A DNA stretch of 64,000 nucleotides, from positions 459,360 through 523,359 of the forward strand of contig NZ_MIJZ01000012.1 of NCBI RefSeq assembly GCF_001730285.1, in the 5' to 3' direction. This DNA comes from Enterococcus ureasiticus. Its GTDB lineage: Bacteria > Bacillota > Bacilli > Lactobacillales > Enterococcaceae. The notes beneath the pieces were generated by a model, which had not been told where the DNA came from, made no database searches, and worked only from the letters and a program-made list of their open reading frames with translations. The position numbers and the translations under genes are program-made. Position 1 is the stretch's first letter, and every line of letters begins with the position of its first letter. Shown one piece after another: positions 32,920 through 42,214 of the stretch.

Positions 32920-34347
32920 CTATTCTAATGGATTTATTATGTTTATATGTTTGTTGCCATTCAATAATTTGTATATGTCCTCTCCACGCTTTACGTGGTA
33001 AGTTGTTATATCCCCCGCTAAATTTGTTCCAACAAATTCAAACTTAGCTTTTCCTTTACCAGAATTCCCCATAAATTTTACATAGCCAGTTCTTAATTCT
33101 ACTGTTCCATCTTTTAAGGTATAATTGTACTGAACTTTTTCTCCGTTTTTCATTACATGCCTTGCACCATCAAGATATTCATCTGCATTAGAATATAACC
33201 CTTTAAATTCTCCACCATGTTTTGTAAAATGATCATTAAGTTTTTTTGCATCTCCAAATTCAGCTCTAACAACTTTCCCTACATCTTTCCCTCTATCAAC
33301 AGTCTTAACAACATCCGCTGACTTCTCAAACTCCTTCAACGCTTCCCACTCTTTAGCAGTCAACTTAATCGCATCAAGCGTATAGTCACCATTTCTAAGC
33401 AACTTAGCCGACTTCAAAATATCCTTCACTCGATCGATCGGCAATACTGCGAGTAGTAAGAACACACCAGAAGATGAGCGCTGCATCGTTGTTGAATCTT
33501 TCGCAAGCAGAATCTCAATATCATCAATATTCGTCAGAATTTTAAAAATCTCCGGCCCATACTCTTTAAACAATTCAATATTATGAACACGAAACAATTC
33601 ATGCAACTCTTTGGTTCTTTGAACATCCAGTTTCCCATTGCGATAAATCTGATATTCAACGCCATTCGATAATTCTTTGATCACCACATCGATCCGGTCT
33701 TTCGGTTGTGCTTTGTTAAAGTCCTTTAGTGCTTTATACCATTTTTGATTTTTAAAATCAATGGTTTTATAACCATCTTTACCGCCTGAAAAATTTCCAG
33801 CACTGCCTAGAAAGGCTAATCCTTCGGCAATCGAAGCAATAACTGTTTGGACATCTGAGAAATCACTACCATGTGCTGCTTCAAAGGCACTATATTTTTC
33901 GAGAATTTCAATTTTCTTAGCGGTCCCTAGCATGCTTCTCTTATTAAAAAATTGATTCACAAATGGGACATCTTCAAAAGTTTTCGCTAAAGCTTCCATA
34001 ATCACATCATTTTCTGCTTGTAGACGACGTAACTCAGCTTTTAGCCCTTCCATTTTTGCAGTATCTAAATCATTTTCTGCTGGTCCAACTTCTGAAGTAA
34101 AGGCGCTTAAATAAGAGGTAATCGCATCATCAAGAGTGTTTAAGGCATTGCCCACTGTCGTTGACACTTCTGAGTAAGCATCGAAATAACTTTTGGTAGA
34201 CTCCCACCCTGTACCAGATAATTTCCCTGCACTTTGAAATGCTTGTTGCGCCTCTTTAAAAGAATTTAGTTGATCTAACACAGTTAAACGCAACGTTTGG
34301 ACTTCACTGGCAACATTTTGCCATTCCGTATATCTAAATTTAGGCAT
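32920..34347 (-). CDS. LXG-domain type VII secretion toxin
   Basis: A 475-residue effector. Residues 1-205 are an LXG-type helical domain (MPKFRYTEWQNVASEV; GTGWESTKSYFDAYSEV), used for type VII export. The junction is near residue 216 (KDFNKAQPKD). The variable part ends in a small domain at about 370-475: LNDHFTKHGGEFKGLYSNA, DEYLDGARHVM, and FEFVGTNLAGDITTYHV. The spaced His, Glu, Tyr and Thr-Tyr-His pattern resembles BECR-fold RNase toxins. It overlaps the DUF3958-like gene by 8 nt and is followed by its immunity gene. No Ess/Yuk secretion machinery lies in the window. Toxin activity is inferred. Confidence 0.85.
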   Translation of the reverse strand: MPKFRYTEWQNVASEVQTLRLTVLDQLNSFKEAQQAFQSAGKLSGTGWESTKSYFDAYSEVSTTVGNALNTLDDAITSYLSAFTSEVGPAENDLDTAKMEGLKAELRRLQAENDVIMEALAKTFEDVPFVNQFFNKRSMLGTAKKIEILEKYSAFEAAHGSDFSDVQTVIASIAEGLAFLGSAGNFSGGKDGYKTIDFKNQKWYKALKDFNKAQPKDRIDVVIKELSNGVEYQIYRNGKLDVQRTKELHELFRVHNIELFKEYGPEIFKILTNIDDIEILLAKDSTTMQRSSSGVFLLLAVLPIDRVKDILKSAKLLRNGDYTLDAIKLTAKEWEALKEFEKSADVVKTVDRGKDVGKVVRAEFGDAKKLNDHFTKHGGEFKGLYSNADEYLDGARHVMKNGEKVQYNYTLKDGTVELRTGYVKFMGNSGKGKAKFEFVGTNLAGDITTYHVKRGEDIYKLLNGNKHINIINPLE

Positions 34348-34702
34348 CTTTTTCCTCCTCTTGTGCTTGTTTCTTTTTCTGCAGCCATAGGAGGTCGTCT
34401 TCTGCTTGGATTTTTTTACGTTCTGTTTGACTGACTAATTCTGTTAGCTCTTCTTTGCCAGCATCAAAGGTTCGAAAGGCTTCTGTTCGTTCGTCTTCTA
34501 GCATTTCTAAATCTATCCTAGCTGAACGTTCTGCTTCCGTTCCTTTGCTGTAATAAAGAAATTCTTCTAAGATTTCGGCTTGTTGTTGGTAAACACGCTG
34601 TAGATCATTGATTAGAAAATCACTTTCGGTATCTTTTTTCTTTAATGCTGTTTTTCGCTCTTCATATTCTTCGATTTTTACTTGTAGTTGTTTTTCTTCC
34701 AT
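34340..34702 (-). CDS. DUF3958-like LXG targeting partner (Lap2 type)
   Basis: A 120-residue, almost fully helical coiled-coil protein, rich in Glu, Lys and Gln (EEYEERKTALKKKDTESDFL; LVSQTERKKIQAEDDLLWLQ). Small helical proteins of this size directly before LXG genes are known to bind the LXG domain and help target it to the type VII secretion system. It lies 7 nt after the Lap1-type gene and overlaps the LXG gene by 8 nt. No Cys or signal peptide. Confidence 0.78.
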   Translation of the reverse strand: MEEKQLQVKIEEYEERKTALKKKDTESDFLINDLQRVYQQQAEILEEFLYYSKGTEAERSARIDLEMLEDERTEAFRTFDAGKEELTELVSQTERKKIQAEDDLLWLQKKKQAQEEEKDA

Positions 34703-34709
34703 AAAGCAC

Positions 34710-34976
34710 CTACTTTACTGCATTTTTTTCAGCCTGTTTGATGGCTTGGTGTATTTTTTCTAAGTTTCCAATATCTTTAGAAGCATTACTTTTGAAAGTT
34801 GAAACGATAGAACTTAGAGAAGAAACACTACTTTTCATTGAACTAGCTGCACTACTTTCAGAAAAGCTCATGCTACTTGCTTGTTTTGGTTTGAATGATA
34901 AGGATGAGAGACTGCTTGTAAATTTACTCGTTAAGGAATTTACGGTTGCTGCATCGGTACTGATTTTATCTGCCAT
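34710..34976 (-). CDS. TIGR04197/DUF3130 type VII partner (Lap1 type)
   Basis: An 88-residue Ser-rich helical-hairpin protein of the WXG100-like TIGR04197 type (MADKISTDAATVNSLTSKFT; SSLSSIVSTFKSNASKDIGN). The usual WXG turn is replaced by a Ser-rich stretch, as in this subfamily. It is the first gene of the LXG operon. Family knowledge: it forms a complex with the LXG domain and its C-terminal region carries an export signal. Confidence 0.85.
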   Translation of the reverse strand: MADKISTDAATVNSLTSKFTSSLSSLSFKPKQASSMSFSESSAASSMKSSVSSLSSIVSTFKSNASKDIGNLEKIHQAIKQAEKNAVK

Positions 34977-35271
34977 CTGAATGTCTCCTTTGATAGATTA
35001 GTTGATTTTATCCTCTACATAATATTCATCTTTTTAGCTAAATTGCCCAACCATATAATTGCTTTTAAAAATATTATGTAAGATAAGAATACCATATTGA
35101 AAACTATAGACTTTATCAGATTATTCAGTATACTTGTAACTTTTTGATAAACCATTGAATCGTTTAAATGTTATTGGAAAACTCTTTCTTTTTGTGTAAA
35201 CTAAGTAGTTGATATAGTTTATTTATTGCTGCGACTTTTAGAAACTAGCGCTCTGAGAAGGAGGAACAAAA

Positions 35272-36045
35272 ATGAAAACGAAGATGCCTGAAATTCTTTC
35301 TTTCATTTCAGAAGAAGCTGTTCGTAGAAAAATGACAAGTGAGGAAATTGCCGTTCACTTTGGTTATGATAAACATCACTTTAGTCGGAAGTTTAAAGAA
35401 ATAAATGGATTCAGTGTTGTTGAATTCCTCTCTAGTTTAAAAGTTGAAAAGGCAATCATTGAACTCGATGAAGAAAAGAGAGTCATCGACCTACAAGAAC
35501 AGTCAGGTTTTGAAAGCAGTGGTAGTTTCACGAATGCGTTTAAAAAATATACAGGTAGTTCACCTAGAAAGTACAAAACGGAAATGAGTGAACTTTTTGA
35601 TGATATGAAACGTTTTGAAACGGATGATAAGGATCAGTCGATAGCGCATTTTGAAGAAAAGAGTCATTCTTTTTGTACAGTAACGATTGAAGCACCGGCT
35701 GGATTTGAAAAAGGGATCCTATTTATTGGACTTTTCCATACACTTATACCGAATCATATGCCTATATCTGGATTAGCTACTAAAAATTTAATAGGAAATA
35801 CATTGAAAAATATTCCAAGTGGAGACTATTATTTATTGGCTTGCGGGATAAGCCGTTCAAATAATGTTCTATCTTACTTTAACTTAGGCAATAGTTTACG
35901 AGGTAAAGAAGATGAAAGATTATCTTTCCCGAATTGTTCTGGCAATCATTACACGATTAAGTTAAGAGAACCAATACCAGAAGACCCACCCATATTAGTG
36001 AATGTGGGGAAACTTTTGATCTCCCGTTTAAAGAACACAATCTAG
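35272..36045 (+). CDS. AraC-family regulator with C-terminal effector domain
   Basis: A 257-residue protein. The two AraC helix-turn-helix units are at the N-terminus (MTSEEIAVHFGYDKHHFSRK; QEQSGFESSGSFTNAFKKYT, then SPRKYK), and the C-terminal 130 residues form a separate domain, the reverse of the classic AraC order and like Rob-type regulators. GGAGG precedes the ATG. The effector is unknown. It is followed 64 nt later by a VOC-family gene that may be cotranscribed. Confidence 0.85.
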   Translation: MKTKMPEILSFISEEAVRRKMTSEEIAVHFGYDKHHFSRKFKEINGFSVVEFLSSLKVEKAIIELDEEKRVIDLQEQSGFESSGSFTNAFKKYTGSSPRKYKTEMSELFDDMKRFETDDKDQSIAHFEEKSHSFCTVTIEAPAGFEKGILFIGLFHTLIPNHMPISGLATKNLIGNTLKNIPSGDYYLLACGISRSNNVLSYFNLGNSLRGKEDERLSFPNCSGNHYTIKLREPIPEDPPILVNVGKLLISRLKNTI

Positions 36046-36109
36046 GATAATATTATTTGACCGTGAAATGATAAACTAGTCGTAAGTTGATGGAATGGAG
36101 GAAATAGTT

Positions 36110-36466
36110 ATGAGTTTAAATGTAAAGAGTATCACTGTAGGGCTACCAGTAAGTAATTTGGAGGAAGCTGCAAGTTGGTATGAAAAACTTCTTATGAGTG
36201 ATGAGAAACTTATCCCTGTTGAAGGCGTTATTGAGTATCAAATTGGTTCGGTTTGGATTCAACTGTTCGAAGAAAAAATGACTATTTCAGAGAACGTTTT
36301 ACGTTTAGAGGTGGAAGATTTAGACACAGAATTTGAACGTTTAAAAACACTTGGCGTAATCGTTGACGAGGTGATAGAGGATGTACCAGGTATCATTCGA
36401 TACGTTGATTTCTCTGATCCTGATGGCAATAAGTTATCGTTCTATTGGTTATACGCTCAAGAATAG
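36110..36466 (+). CDS. VOC-family (glyoxalase/bleomycin-resistance fold) protein
   Basis: A 118-residue single VOC module: SITVGLPVSNLEEAASWYEK at the start, GVIEYQIGSVWIQLFEE, and a YVDFSDPDGNKLSFYWLY end. VOC proteins bind metal or hydrophobic ligands; the substrate is not predictable. The ATG at 36110 has GGAGG 8 nt upstream. A terminator (36578-36620) follows. Confidence 0.85.
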   Translation: MSLNVKSITVGLPVSNLEEAASWYEKLLMSDEKLIPVEGVIEYQIGSVWIQLFEEKMTISENVLRLEVEDLDTEFERLKTLGVIVDEVIEDVPGIIRYVDFSDPDGNKLSFYWLYAQE

Positions 36467-36577
36467 ATTTAAACAGTGCTTATATAATGAATATAACTCT
36501 AAAATGACAGATAAATGATACGTCGTTTTTTAATTCTAGAAATTCTGACTTTAATTTATCAAATTACATCTATTAAT

Positions 36578-36620
36578 AAAGCCATGAAACCTTTACTGAA
36601 AAAGGGGCCACGGCTTTTTT
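36578..36620 (+). terminator. Terminator downstream of the VOC gene
   Basis: AAAGCC and GGCTTT with inner pairing (CCTTT/AAAGG) form a stem-loop followed by TTTTTT on the plus strand. Confidence 0.7.
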
Positions 36621-36647
36621 ATTCATTTAGTACAATTTTTTTCAACA

Positions 36648-36684
36648 AGAAAAGAGACCTGAGGTAGACTTCCCTTCAGATCTC
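36648..36684 (-). terminator. Terminator of the MFS gene
   Basis: On the minus strand GAGATCTGAAGG and CCTCAGGTCTC pair imperfectly and are followed by TTTTCTTG. Confidence 0.65.
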
Positions 36685-36754
36685 ATAATAGTCACTATAA
36701 TTCTATAAACTACCTTCATTACTATTAGTTGAATTGACATTTTACTCCCTTTGC

Positions 36755-37951
36755 CTACTCATCTAGCAATTTCCTTTTATTTCTCGCTACAAAAGCAACC
36801 ACAAATAAGAGTATTGCTGAAAGGACAAAAACAATATTCACGCCTAACGTATCTGCTACAGCTCCCATCAACAGTGAGGATAAAGAAAAAGTTGCAGTAT
36901 TTAATATACCTGTTGCAGCATACACGGATGTTAATTTATTTCTATCGACTTTCTGTTGTAAGATCGTCGCCTGAGGGATATTCTTAATTTGCAAAAAGAC
37001 ACCTATCAGAATTGAATACACTAAAATAAGAAACGGATTTCCTCCTAAAGCAACGAGTAATGTAATGACTCCTCCAAAAATTGAACTGATGACTATTACT
37101 TTAGATTTATTCTTGTCAACCATTACATTTAAATAAAATACAATTATACTTCCCAGAGCAGCACCAAGAAAATAAGTAGCATTAATGTAGCCCCACCAGT
37201 TCTCTGAAACATGTAAAACATCTTTCACAAAAACCAATACAACGGCTGATATCCACGCCGTATTCGCAATACTCTCAAGGATATCCATACTCACAATTGT
37301 AAATATAATCGGTTTTTTGCGTATTTCTTGCCATCCAGAAATCAGGTCTTTCCATCTATCTCCATCAGCATTATCAGTCGTAGAAACGGTTGGTAAATAC
37401 CAAAAAGCTAACGTAGCAATAGTAAATATCCCAACATTGATCCATATTAGGCCTGATATAAAGAAAAGTATCAATAAAGAAGAGCCCACTGCCCATCCGC
37501 CGATACTGACAATTTGAAGCATTGTACTAAAAATGCTATTCGCACGAATCAAATAAGACTTTGCAGCGTAATGAGGTATAAGTGCCCTCGTGATTGGTTC
37601 TGCACAACCGTCCAAAAAAGAAATACTAAAAATAAATGCATATAAAAAGAACAGATTTTCAGTATTTACTTTTAAGTTTAAATAAACAGCCAATCCTATT
37701 AATATAAATGTTTTAAATAATTGAGTTTTTCGTAAAATATCTGTCAATGTAGCATAATTAATTAATACCGGCGTTAGCAATCCTGAAAATACTGTCCCAA
37801 CAGTCATAATAACGGGTGCTAAGGAAGCCGCTAATGCAGAGTTTGTTAATGTAAAAACCGAACTCACAACAGCAATTGTGTAAATAATATCGCCAATATT
37901 CGCAAACATTTGACCGATAACAAGCTTTTTGAACGCTCTATTCTTTTCCAT
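36755..37951 (-). CDS. MFS transporter (DHA3-like)
   Basis: A 398-residue protein with about 12 membrane spans. It begins MEKNRAFKKLVIGQMFANIG, and the loop between spans 2 and 3 carries NYATLTDILRK. Cytoplasmic positive loops and a FLDGCAEPITRALIPHY segment are as in drug/macrolide-type exporters of the MFS DHA3 group. The ATG at 37951 has AAAGGTGAG upstream. Substrate unknown. Directly upstream is a short open fragment (37972-38097). Confidence 0.85.
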   Translation of the reverse strand: MEKNRAFKKLVIGQMFANIGDIIYTIAVVSSVFTLTNSALAASLAPVIMTVGTVFSGLLTPVLINYATLTDILRKTQLFKTFILIGLAVYLNLKVNTENLFFLYAFIFSISFLDGCAEPITRALIPHYAAKSYLIRANSIFSTMLQIVSIGGWAVGSSLLILFFISGLIWINVGIFTIATLAFWYLPTVSTTDNADGDRWKDLISGWQEIRKKPIIFTIVSMDILESIANTAWISAVVLVFVKDVLHVSENWWGYINATYFLGAALGSIIVFYLNVMVDKNKSKVIVISSIFGGVITLLVALGGNPFLILVYSILIGVFLQIKNIPQATILQQKVDRNKLTSVYAATGILNTATFSLSSLLMGAVADTLGVNIVFVLSAILLFVVAFVARNKRKLLDE

Positions 37952-37971
37952 TTTTTTCTCACCTTTACTTA

Positions 37972-38097
37972 TCAAGAAACAGAAATTTGTCTCTTTGATT
38001 TTTTCTTAATTCTTTCAAAGTAAAGTAATTTTAAATGTTCATAAGCAGATTCTCCTCTTACTGGTACACTATCATTGATCGTACCATTGTGTTTAAT
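37972..38097 (-). pseudogene. C-terminal gene fragment upstream of the MFS gene
   Basis: A 41-codon stretch without start codon, reading VPVRGESAYEHLKLLYFERI, KKKSKRQISVS and a TGA that touches the MFS upstream region. Its protein-like, basic composition and lack of a start suggest the tail of a lost gene. The stretch 38098-38273 upstream shows no gene. Not recognised. Confidence 0.3.
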
Positions 38098-38273
38098 TTA
38101 CTACTGTATCTCTTGGCTTCATAATAATAATTTAGTTAGAACAAGCTTGAAATAAGTTTTTTTGCCATCATTACCACATCGATTACTAATAAACCTAATT
38201 TAATAATAGCACAAAGATAAGCAATATAAACTTTTTTTCGCATAGTACAAAAAAACAATTTGCATCAAACGTC

Positions 38274-38315
38274 TAAAAAAAGACAAGTGGTCAGATAGTC
38301 GACTACTTGTCTTTT
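38274..38315 (-). terminator. Terminator of the DUF1846 gene
   Basis: AAAAGACAAGTGGTC pairs with GACTACTTGTCTTTT (one mismatch); on the minus strand it is followed by a T-run of seven. Confidence 0.8.
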
Positions 38316-38383
38316 AGTTAAATACTAGCAATATAAATGATCATATCCTGTTATTTCTATTAATACCTAAATGTCACACCAAC

Positions 38384-39892
38384 CTAAATATAATACAAAT
38401 TCTCAGACGGATAAACTGCGTCACTCGTAATATCCAATCCTAACTCTCTCAAAGTTTGCTCATCATTCTTACTCAACATCACAGTAGAATGTGCTTGTAC
38501 ATCATTTAATTCAGATAACTTATCATACGCCAATTGTGCTGTCGGGTTCGTAACGGCACTAATCGCTAAAGCAATCAAAATTTCATTAGCTTTTAAAGCT
38601 GTAATTTTACTGTGTAGATCTTTTCTCTTCATCGTTTGAATCGTTTCAAGAATCACTGGAGATAGCAATAAAATTTCATCCGATATATTGGCTAATGTCT
38701 TAATAGAATTCAAAATAGCCGATGAACAAGAATCCATTAAACTACTGGTTCTTCCTGTTACAATTCTGCCATCTGTTAACTCAAACGCAATAACGGCAGG
38801 TGTATCATTACTTTGGGTTTGTTCTCTTAATCGTTCTGAATATTCTCTAGCAGGCAATACCGCTTTGCGGTCTTCTTTTTTAAGCTCGACTTCTTCCATG
38901 ATCAATTTAATGCGATTAACTGTTTCTTCATCGATCAAGCCTTTTTTAAAGTCACATTCTGTGGCAAAACAGCGACGGATGATTTCTTGTTTAGAGGCTT
39001 CTTTCACTACATCATCATCGATAATCCCAAACCCGACACGGTTAACTCCCATGTCCGTTGGCGATTGATAAACCGATTCTTCGCCGGTAATTTTTTCAAT
39101 GATTCGTTTGATTACTGGGAAGGTCTCCACATCACGATTATAGTTAACAGCAACTTGTTGGTATTTATCAAAGTGGAATGAATCGATCATATTCACATCT
39201 TTTAAATCAACGGTCGCTGCTTCATAGGCAATATTTAGTGGATGTTTCAACGGAACATTCCAAACTGGGAAAGTCTCAAATTTTGAATAGCCGGCGGTCT
39301 TACCGTTACGACTTTCATGATACAGTTGGTTCAAACACGTTGCTAATTTCCCGCTACCAGGTCCTGGTGCTGTCACGACCACGATTGGTTTCGTTGTTGG
39401 GATATAATCATTTTTACCAAAGCCTTCTTCGCTGACGATTTTTTCAAGATTTGATGGATAATCTTCAATCGCCCCATGTTTATACACTTTGATATCTCTT
39501 CGTTCCAACTTGTTAATGAACATTTTTGTAGAAGGCTGTCCGCTGTAGCGCGTAATGACCACACTATTAACGGCTAAGCCGTATTCTCTTAATTCATCGA
39601 TTTGGCGTAAAATATCCATATCATAAGTGATGCCATAATCCCCACGAATTTTATTCCGCTCGATATCACCTGCATAAACACAAATCAAAATCTCTGCTTG
39701 ATCTTTTAATTTTTGCAAAAGTTTGATTTTAGCATCCGCATCAAATCCTGGTAAAACACGTTTTGCATGCATATCGCCGATTAATTTACCGCCAAATTCT
39801 AAATATAATTTATCATAGTGATTAACTCTTTCAAGAATATATTTTGATTGTTCTTCAATGTACTTTTGTGGATCAAAACCCAGTTTTTTCAC
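38384..39892 (-). CDS. DUF1846 (UPF0371) protein
   Basis: A 502-residue soluble protein of the DUF1846 family, matching its full length: [20 protein letters not shown] at the start, [19 protein letters not shown], a nucleotide-binding-like [20 protein letters not shown] near residue 175, and [12 protein letters not shown] in the middle. The biochemical role is not known; the GSGK turn suggests binding of a phosphate ligand. Single gene with its own terminator. Confidence 0.9.
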   Translation of the reverse strand: MKKLGFDPQKYIEEQSKYILERVNHYDKLYLEFGGKLIGDMHAKRVLPGFDADAKIKLLQKLKDQAEILICVYAGDIERNKIRGDYGITYDMDILRQIDELREYGLAVNSVVITRYSGQPSTKMFINKLERRDIKVYKHGAIEDYPSNLEKIVSEEGFGKNDYIPTTKPIVVVTAPGPGSGKLATCLNQLYHESRNGKTAGYSKFETFPVWNVPLKHPLNIAYEAATVDLKDVNMIDSFHFDKYQQVAVNYNRDVETFPVIKRIIEKITGEESVYQSPTDMGVNRVGFGIIDDDVVKEASKQEIIRRCFATECDFKKGLIDEETVNRIKLIMEEVELKKEDRKAVLPAREYSERLREQTQSNDTPAVIAFELTDGRIVTGRTSSLMDSCSSAILNSIKTLANISDEILLLSPVILETIQTMKRKDLHSKITALKANEILIALAISAVTNPTAQLAYDKLSELNDVQAHSTVMLSKNDEQTLRELGLDITSDAVYPSENLYYI

Positions 39893-40364
39893 GTGAGAAC
39901 CCTCCGATATTTGTATACTGTCATCTATTATAAACTTATTTATTGCTGATTACGATATGGAATTTTAAAATTTAACAATGAAGAATAATATAAAAACCCT
40001 GATTCCTTTAATACTAAAGAATTCACAGTTTCTTTTTATCGTTATAAACAACTGTCTAAAGTGAAATAGTTTATTCCTAACACCCATTACTTTGGTATAA
40101 TAATGATACGTCAAGAAATAGCTGAAGCTCTAAACAAGGAGTTTCAGCCATAAAGATATTACTTCTAAAATTGTAGTAACGCTTGTTGCTTACTATATTG
40201 TAGTAGTGATTAATTTTTTTATCACTCTACTCTTTAAGAAAAAAAGAGCACCCTCCTTTAGAGTCAATTTTCCTAAGTCTAATTATCTATTTTCAGTTGC
40301 TAAAAAAACTATAATAAACCTAGACGCTAGTGTCTTAGACATCATACATAGGAGCTGATTTTCA
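39893..40364 (+). other. Intergenic region with promoter, RBS-sequestering hairpin and TM-like open stretch
   Basis: A TGG-TATAAT box (40096-40101) is followed by a 10-bp hairpin, GCTGAAGCTC (40121-40130) with GAGTTTCAGC (40139-40148), which hides AAGGAG (40136-40141). After it an open stretch (about 40134-40357) encodes a hydrophobic span (VVTLVAYYIVVVINFFITLL) and a basic tail, but it has no ATG, GTG or TTG start in reach of the ribosome site. It resembles a decayed type I toxin or small membrane peptide gene. Confidence 0.35.
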
Positions 40365-40691
40365 ATGATAAAAAAAGAAGAAATGCCGCTTTGCGACGTG
40401 GCGACTACTGTTCAATTGATCGGCAGTAAATGGAAAACATTGATTTTGCGAGATCTGATCACTGGGCCAAAAAGAAATTCTGAGCTAAAACGCTCATTAT
40501 CTGGAATCTCCCAAAAAGTGTTGACTGAGAGTCTTAATTCCATGATAGTAGATGGCATTGTAGAACGAGTCGATTTTCAAAAAGTGCCGCCTCATGTTGA
40601 ATATCAATTAACACCACTAGGAGAAACGTTGCTCCCTGTTATTGAATCCATGAGACAATGGGGGCAGTTTTATAAAAAGCAGCTTGGATAG
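40365..40691 (+). CDS. HxlR-family regulator
   Basis: A 108-residue winged-helix protein with the HxlR signature: CDVATTVQLIGSKWKTLILR near residue 10, RNSELKRSLSGISQKVLTES (recognition helix) and YQLTPLGETLLPV in the wing. Members respond to aldehydes or redox signals, often through the N-terminal Cys seen here. AGGAGC precedes the ATG. It lies upstream of the gene at 40782 in the same direction, a candidate target. Confidence 0.88.
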   Translation: MIKKEEMPLCDVATTVQLIGSKWKTLILRDLITGPKRNSELKRSLSGISQKVLTESLNSMIVDGIVERVDFQKVPPHVEYQLTPLGETLLPVIESMRQWGQFYKKQLG

Positions 40692-40781
40692 ATAGTTACA
40701 AATTAGTGCCTACTTAACATTTTCTGGAAAATTGTCTATACTTTTATTAAAGCGATACGCAATTATGAGGAGGATATCTAA

Positions 40782-41390
40782 ATGAATACTGAAACTACAC
40801 CCATCGAAGCTGTTCATACCGACGTTGAGTATACAAAGCTACACGGCGAACCTGTTTTAAGAGTTGTAAAAAAAGACAAGCTGATGGAATTTGATGAGAA
40901 TACATATGCTAAATTAGCAGAATCATCTTTTCATAATGGCACAATCGAAGTGAAAATGTTAAGTCGCTTATTACCAGATGCGCCAGATTTTGCGCGTGGT
41001 TTTATTGGGATTGCCTTTAGAATCAATGACACAGATACAAAATTTGAATCATTCTACGTCAGACCGACAAATGGCCGCATAGAAGATCCTGTAAGAAAAA
41101 ATCGTGGGGTTCAATATTTTTCCTATCCTAAATACACGTTTGACTATTTTCGAAATCTTGGTATTACCGATTTTGAAGGTCCGGCTGATATTGGACTTGA
41201 TGAATGGATCAGCTTAAAAGCTGTGATCAACGGGGCTCAAGGAGAATTTTATCTAAACAATAGCGAAGAACCTGTTTTAGTAGTGGAAAATATGAAACAC
41301 GGTGCTGATACTAGAGGCAAGATTGGATTATTTGTTGATATTGGCACGGAAGCATTTTTCAAAGACTTAAAAGTTACAACAGCTGACTAG
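40782..41390 (+). CDS. LamG/DUF1080-like beta-sandwich protein
   Basis: A 202-residue cytoplasmic protein with a concanavalin-like beta-sandwich pattern: SSFHNGTIEVKMLSRLLPD, RGFIGIAFRIND, FESFYVRPTNGR and RGKIGLFVDIGTEAFFKDL. It is like DUF1080 and LamG modules that bind or cleave sugars, but there is no signal peptide. The ligand is unknown. Preceded by GAGGAGG and followed by a terminator. Confidence 0.65.
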   Translation: MNTETTPIEAVHTDVEYTKLHGEPVLRVVKKDKLMEFDENTYAKLAESSFHNGTIEVKMLSRLLPDAPDFARGFIGIAFRINDTDTKFESFYVRPTNGRIEDPVRKNRGVQYFSYPKYTFDYFRNLGITDFEGPADIGLDEWISLKAVINGAQGEFYLNNSEEPVLVVENMKHGADTRGKIGLFVDIGTEAFFKDLKVTTAD

Positions 41391-41392
41391 AC

Positions 41393-41445
41393 GAGAAGGC
41401 GTTATTTAGTACTGAGTATTCTGCTAAATAATGCCTTCTCTTTCT
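41393..41445 (+). terminator. Terminator after the LamG-like gene
   Basis: AGAAGGCGTTATTTAG pairs with CTAAATAATGCCTTCT (one mismatch), followed by a T-rich CTTTCT tract. It starts right after the stop codon. Confidence 0.75.
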
Positions 41446-41532
41446 GTCCTTTAATTTCTGAGTATCTGAACAAATAGATTTAGTTTTATCAAATAAGTTT
41501 TCTAGGTAATGCTCAGATTAAATCACTCTGGC

Positions 41533-42066
41533 TTATTTTTGATAGTGATCCACACTAAAACTAAATAATACCTTAATCAAAAAAAGCATACTAACAATCA
41601 TCATGAATCCTTCCATTTCAAGCATGACAATAGCCGCTAGTCCGACACATAATAAGAATCCTCCTACAAAAATTTGATCATCTTTCCTTAAAAAAATAAT
41701 GATGAAAGAACACACAATTGTATATAACCAAACCAATAAAAAACTCCAAATAGAAATTCCTAGAAAAATTGCCACTAAGATCAAATGGAAATGAATAGAT
41801 AAAAATATGATTTGTTTCAATTTATCGTTTGCATAATAGTTATTGGTAGACTTGGTAAAATTCGCAATACATCCAGAAAAAATATCAACTACGAACACAA
41901 ATGCTGCTATCCTCCTCCACAAAGAAATTTGTAAATAAACACTAGGATAATACATAAACAACAGTGTAGTAAGAATTATTCCAAAGGACAAAATACCTAT
42001 TAGCTGCGTTACGCGCTGCCGCTTACCAAAAACCTCGTGTAAAATCGTTGGAATCTCAATATCCAT
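41533..42066 (-). CDS. Membrane protein of unknown function
   Basis: A 177-residue protein with about five to six hydrophobic segments (for example GILSFGIILTTLLFMYY; IFLSIHFHLILVAIFLGI; GFMMIVSMLFLIKVLF). The start is MDIEIPTILHEVFGKRQRVT. No family is recognised. It is divergent from the TetR gene at 42215, which may control it (inference from the shared promoter region). Confidence 0.6.
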   Translation of the reverse strand: MDIEIPTILHEVFGKRQRVTQLIGILSFGIILTTLLFMYYPSVYLQISLWRRIAAFVFVVDIFSGCIANFTKSTNNYYANDKLKQIIFLSIHFHLILVAIFLGISIWSFLLVWLYTIVCSFIIIFLRKDDQIFVGGFLLCVGLAAIVMLEMEGFMMIVSMLFLIKVLFSFSVDHYQK

Positions 42067-42214
42067 GTTTCTTTCCTTCTTTCCTTGAAATAGTTATGTA
42101 GTAAATAGATACATTAAGTATATAACTATAAATTGTTTTTTTCAACAAGAAATGTAGTTAAATTATTGAATAACTACAAAACCTATTTTATAATAACTAG
42201 GAGGTGAGCAAAAT

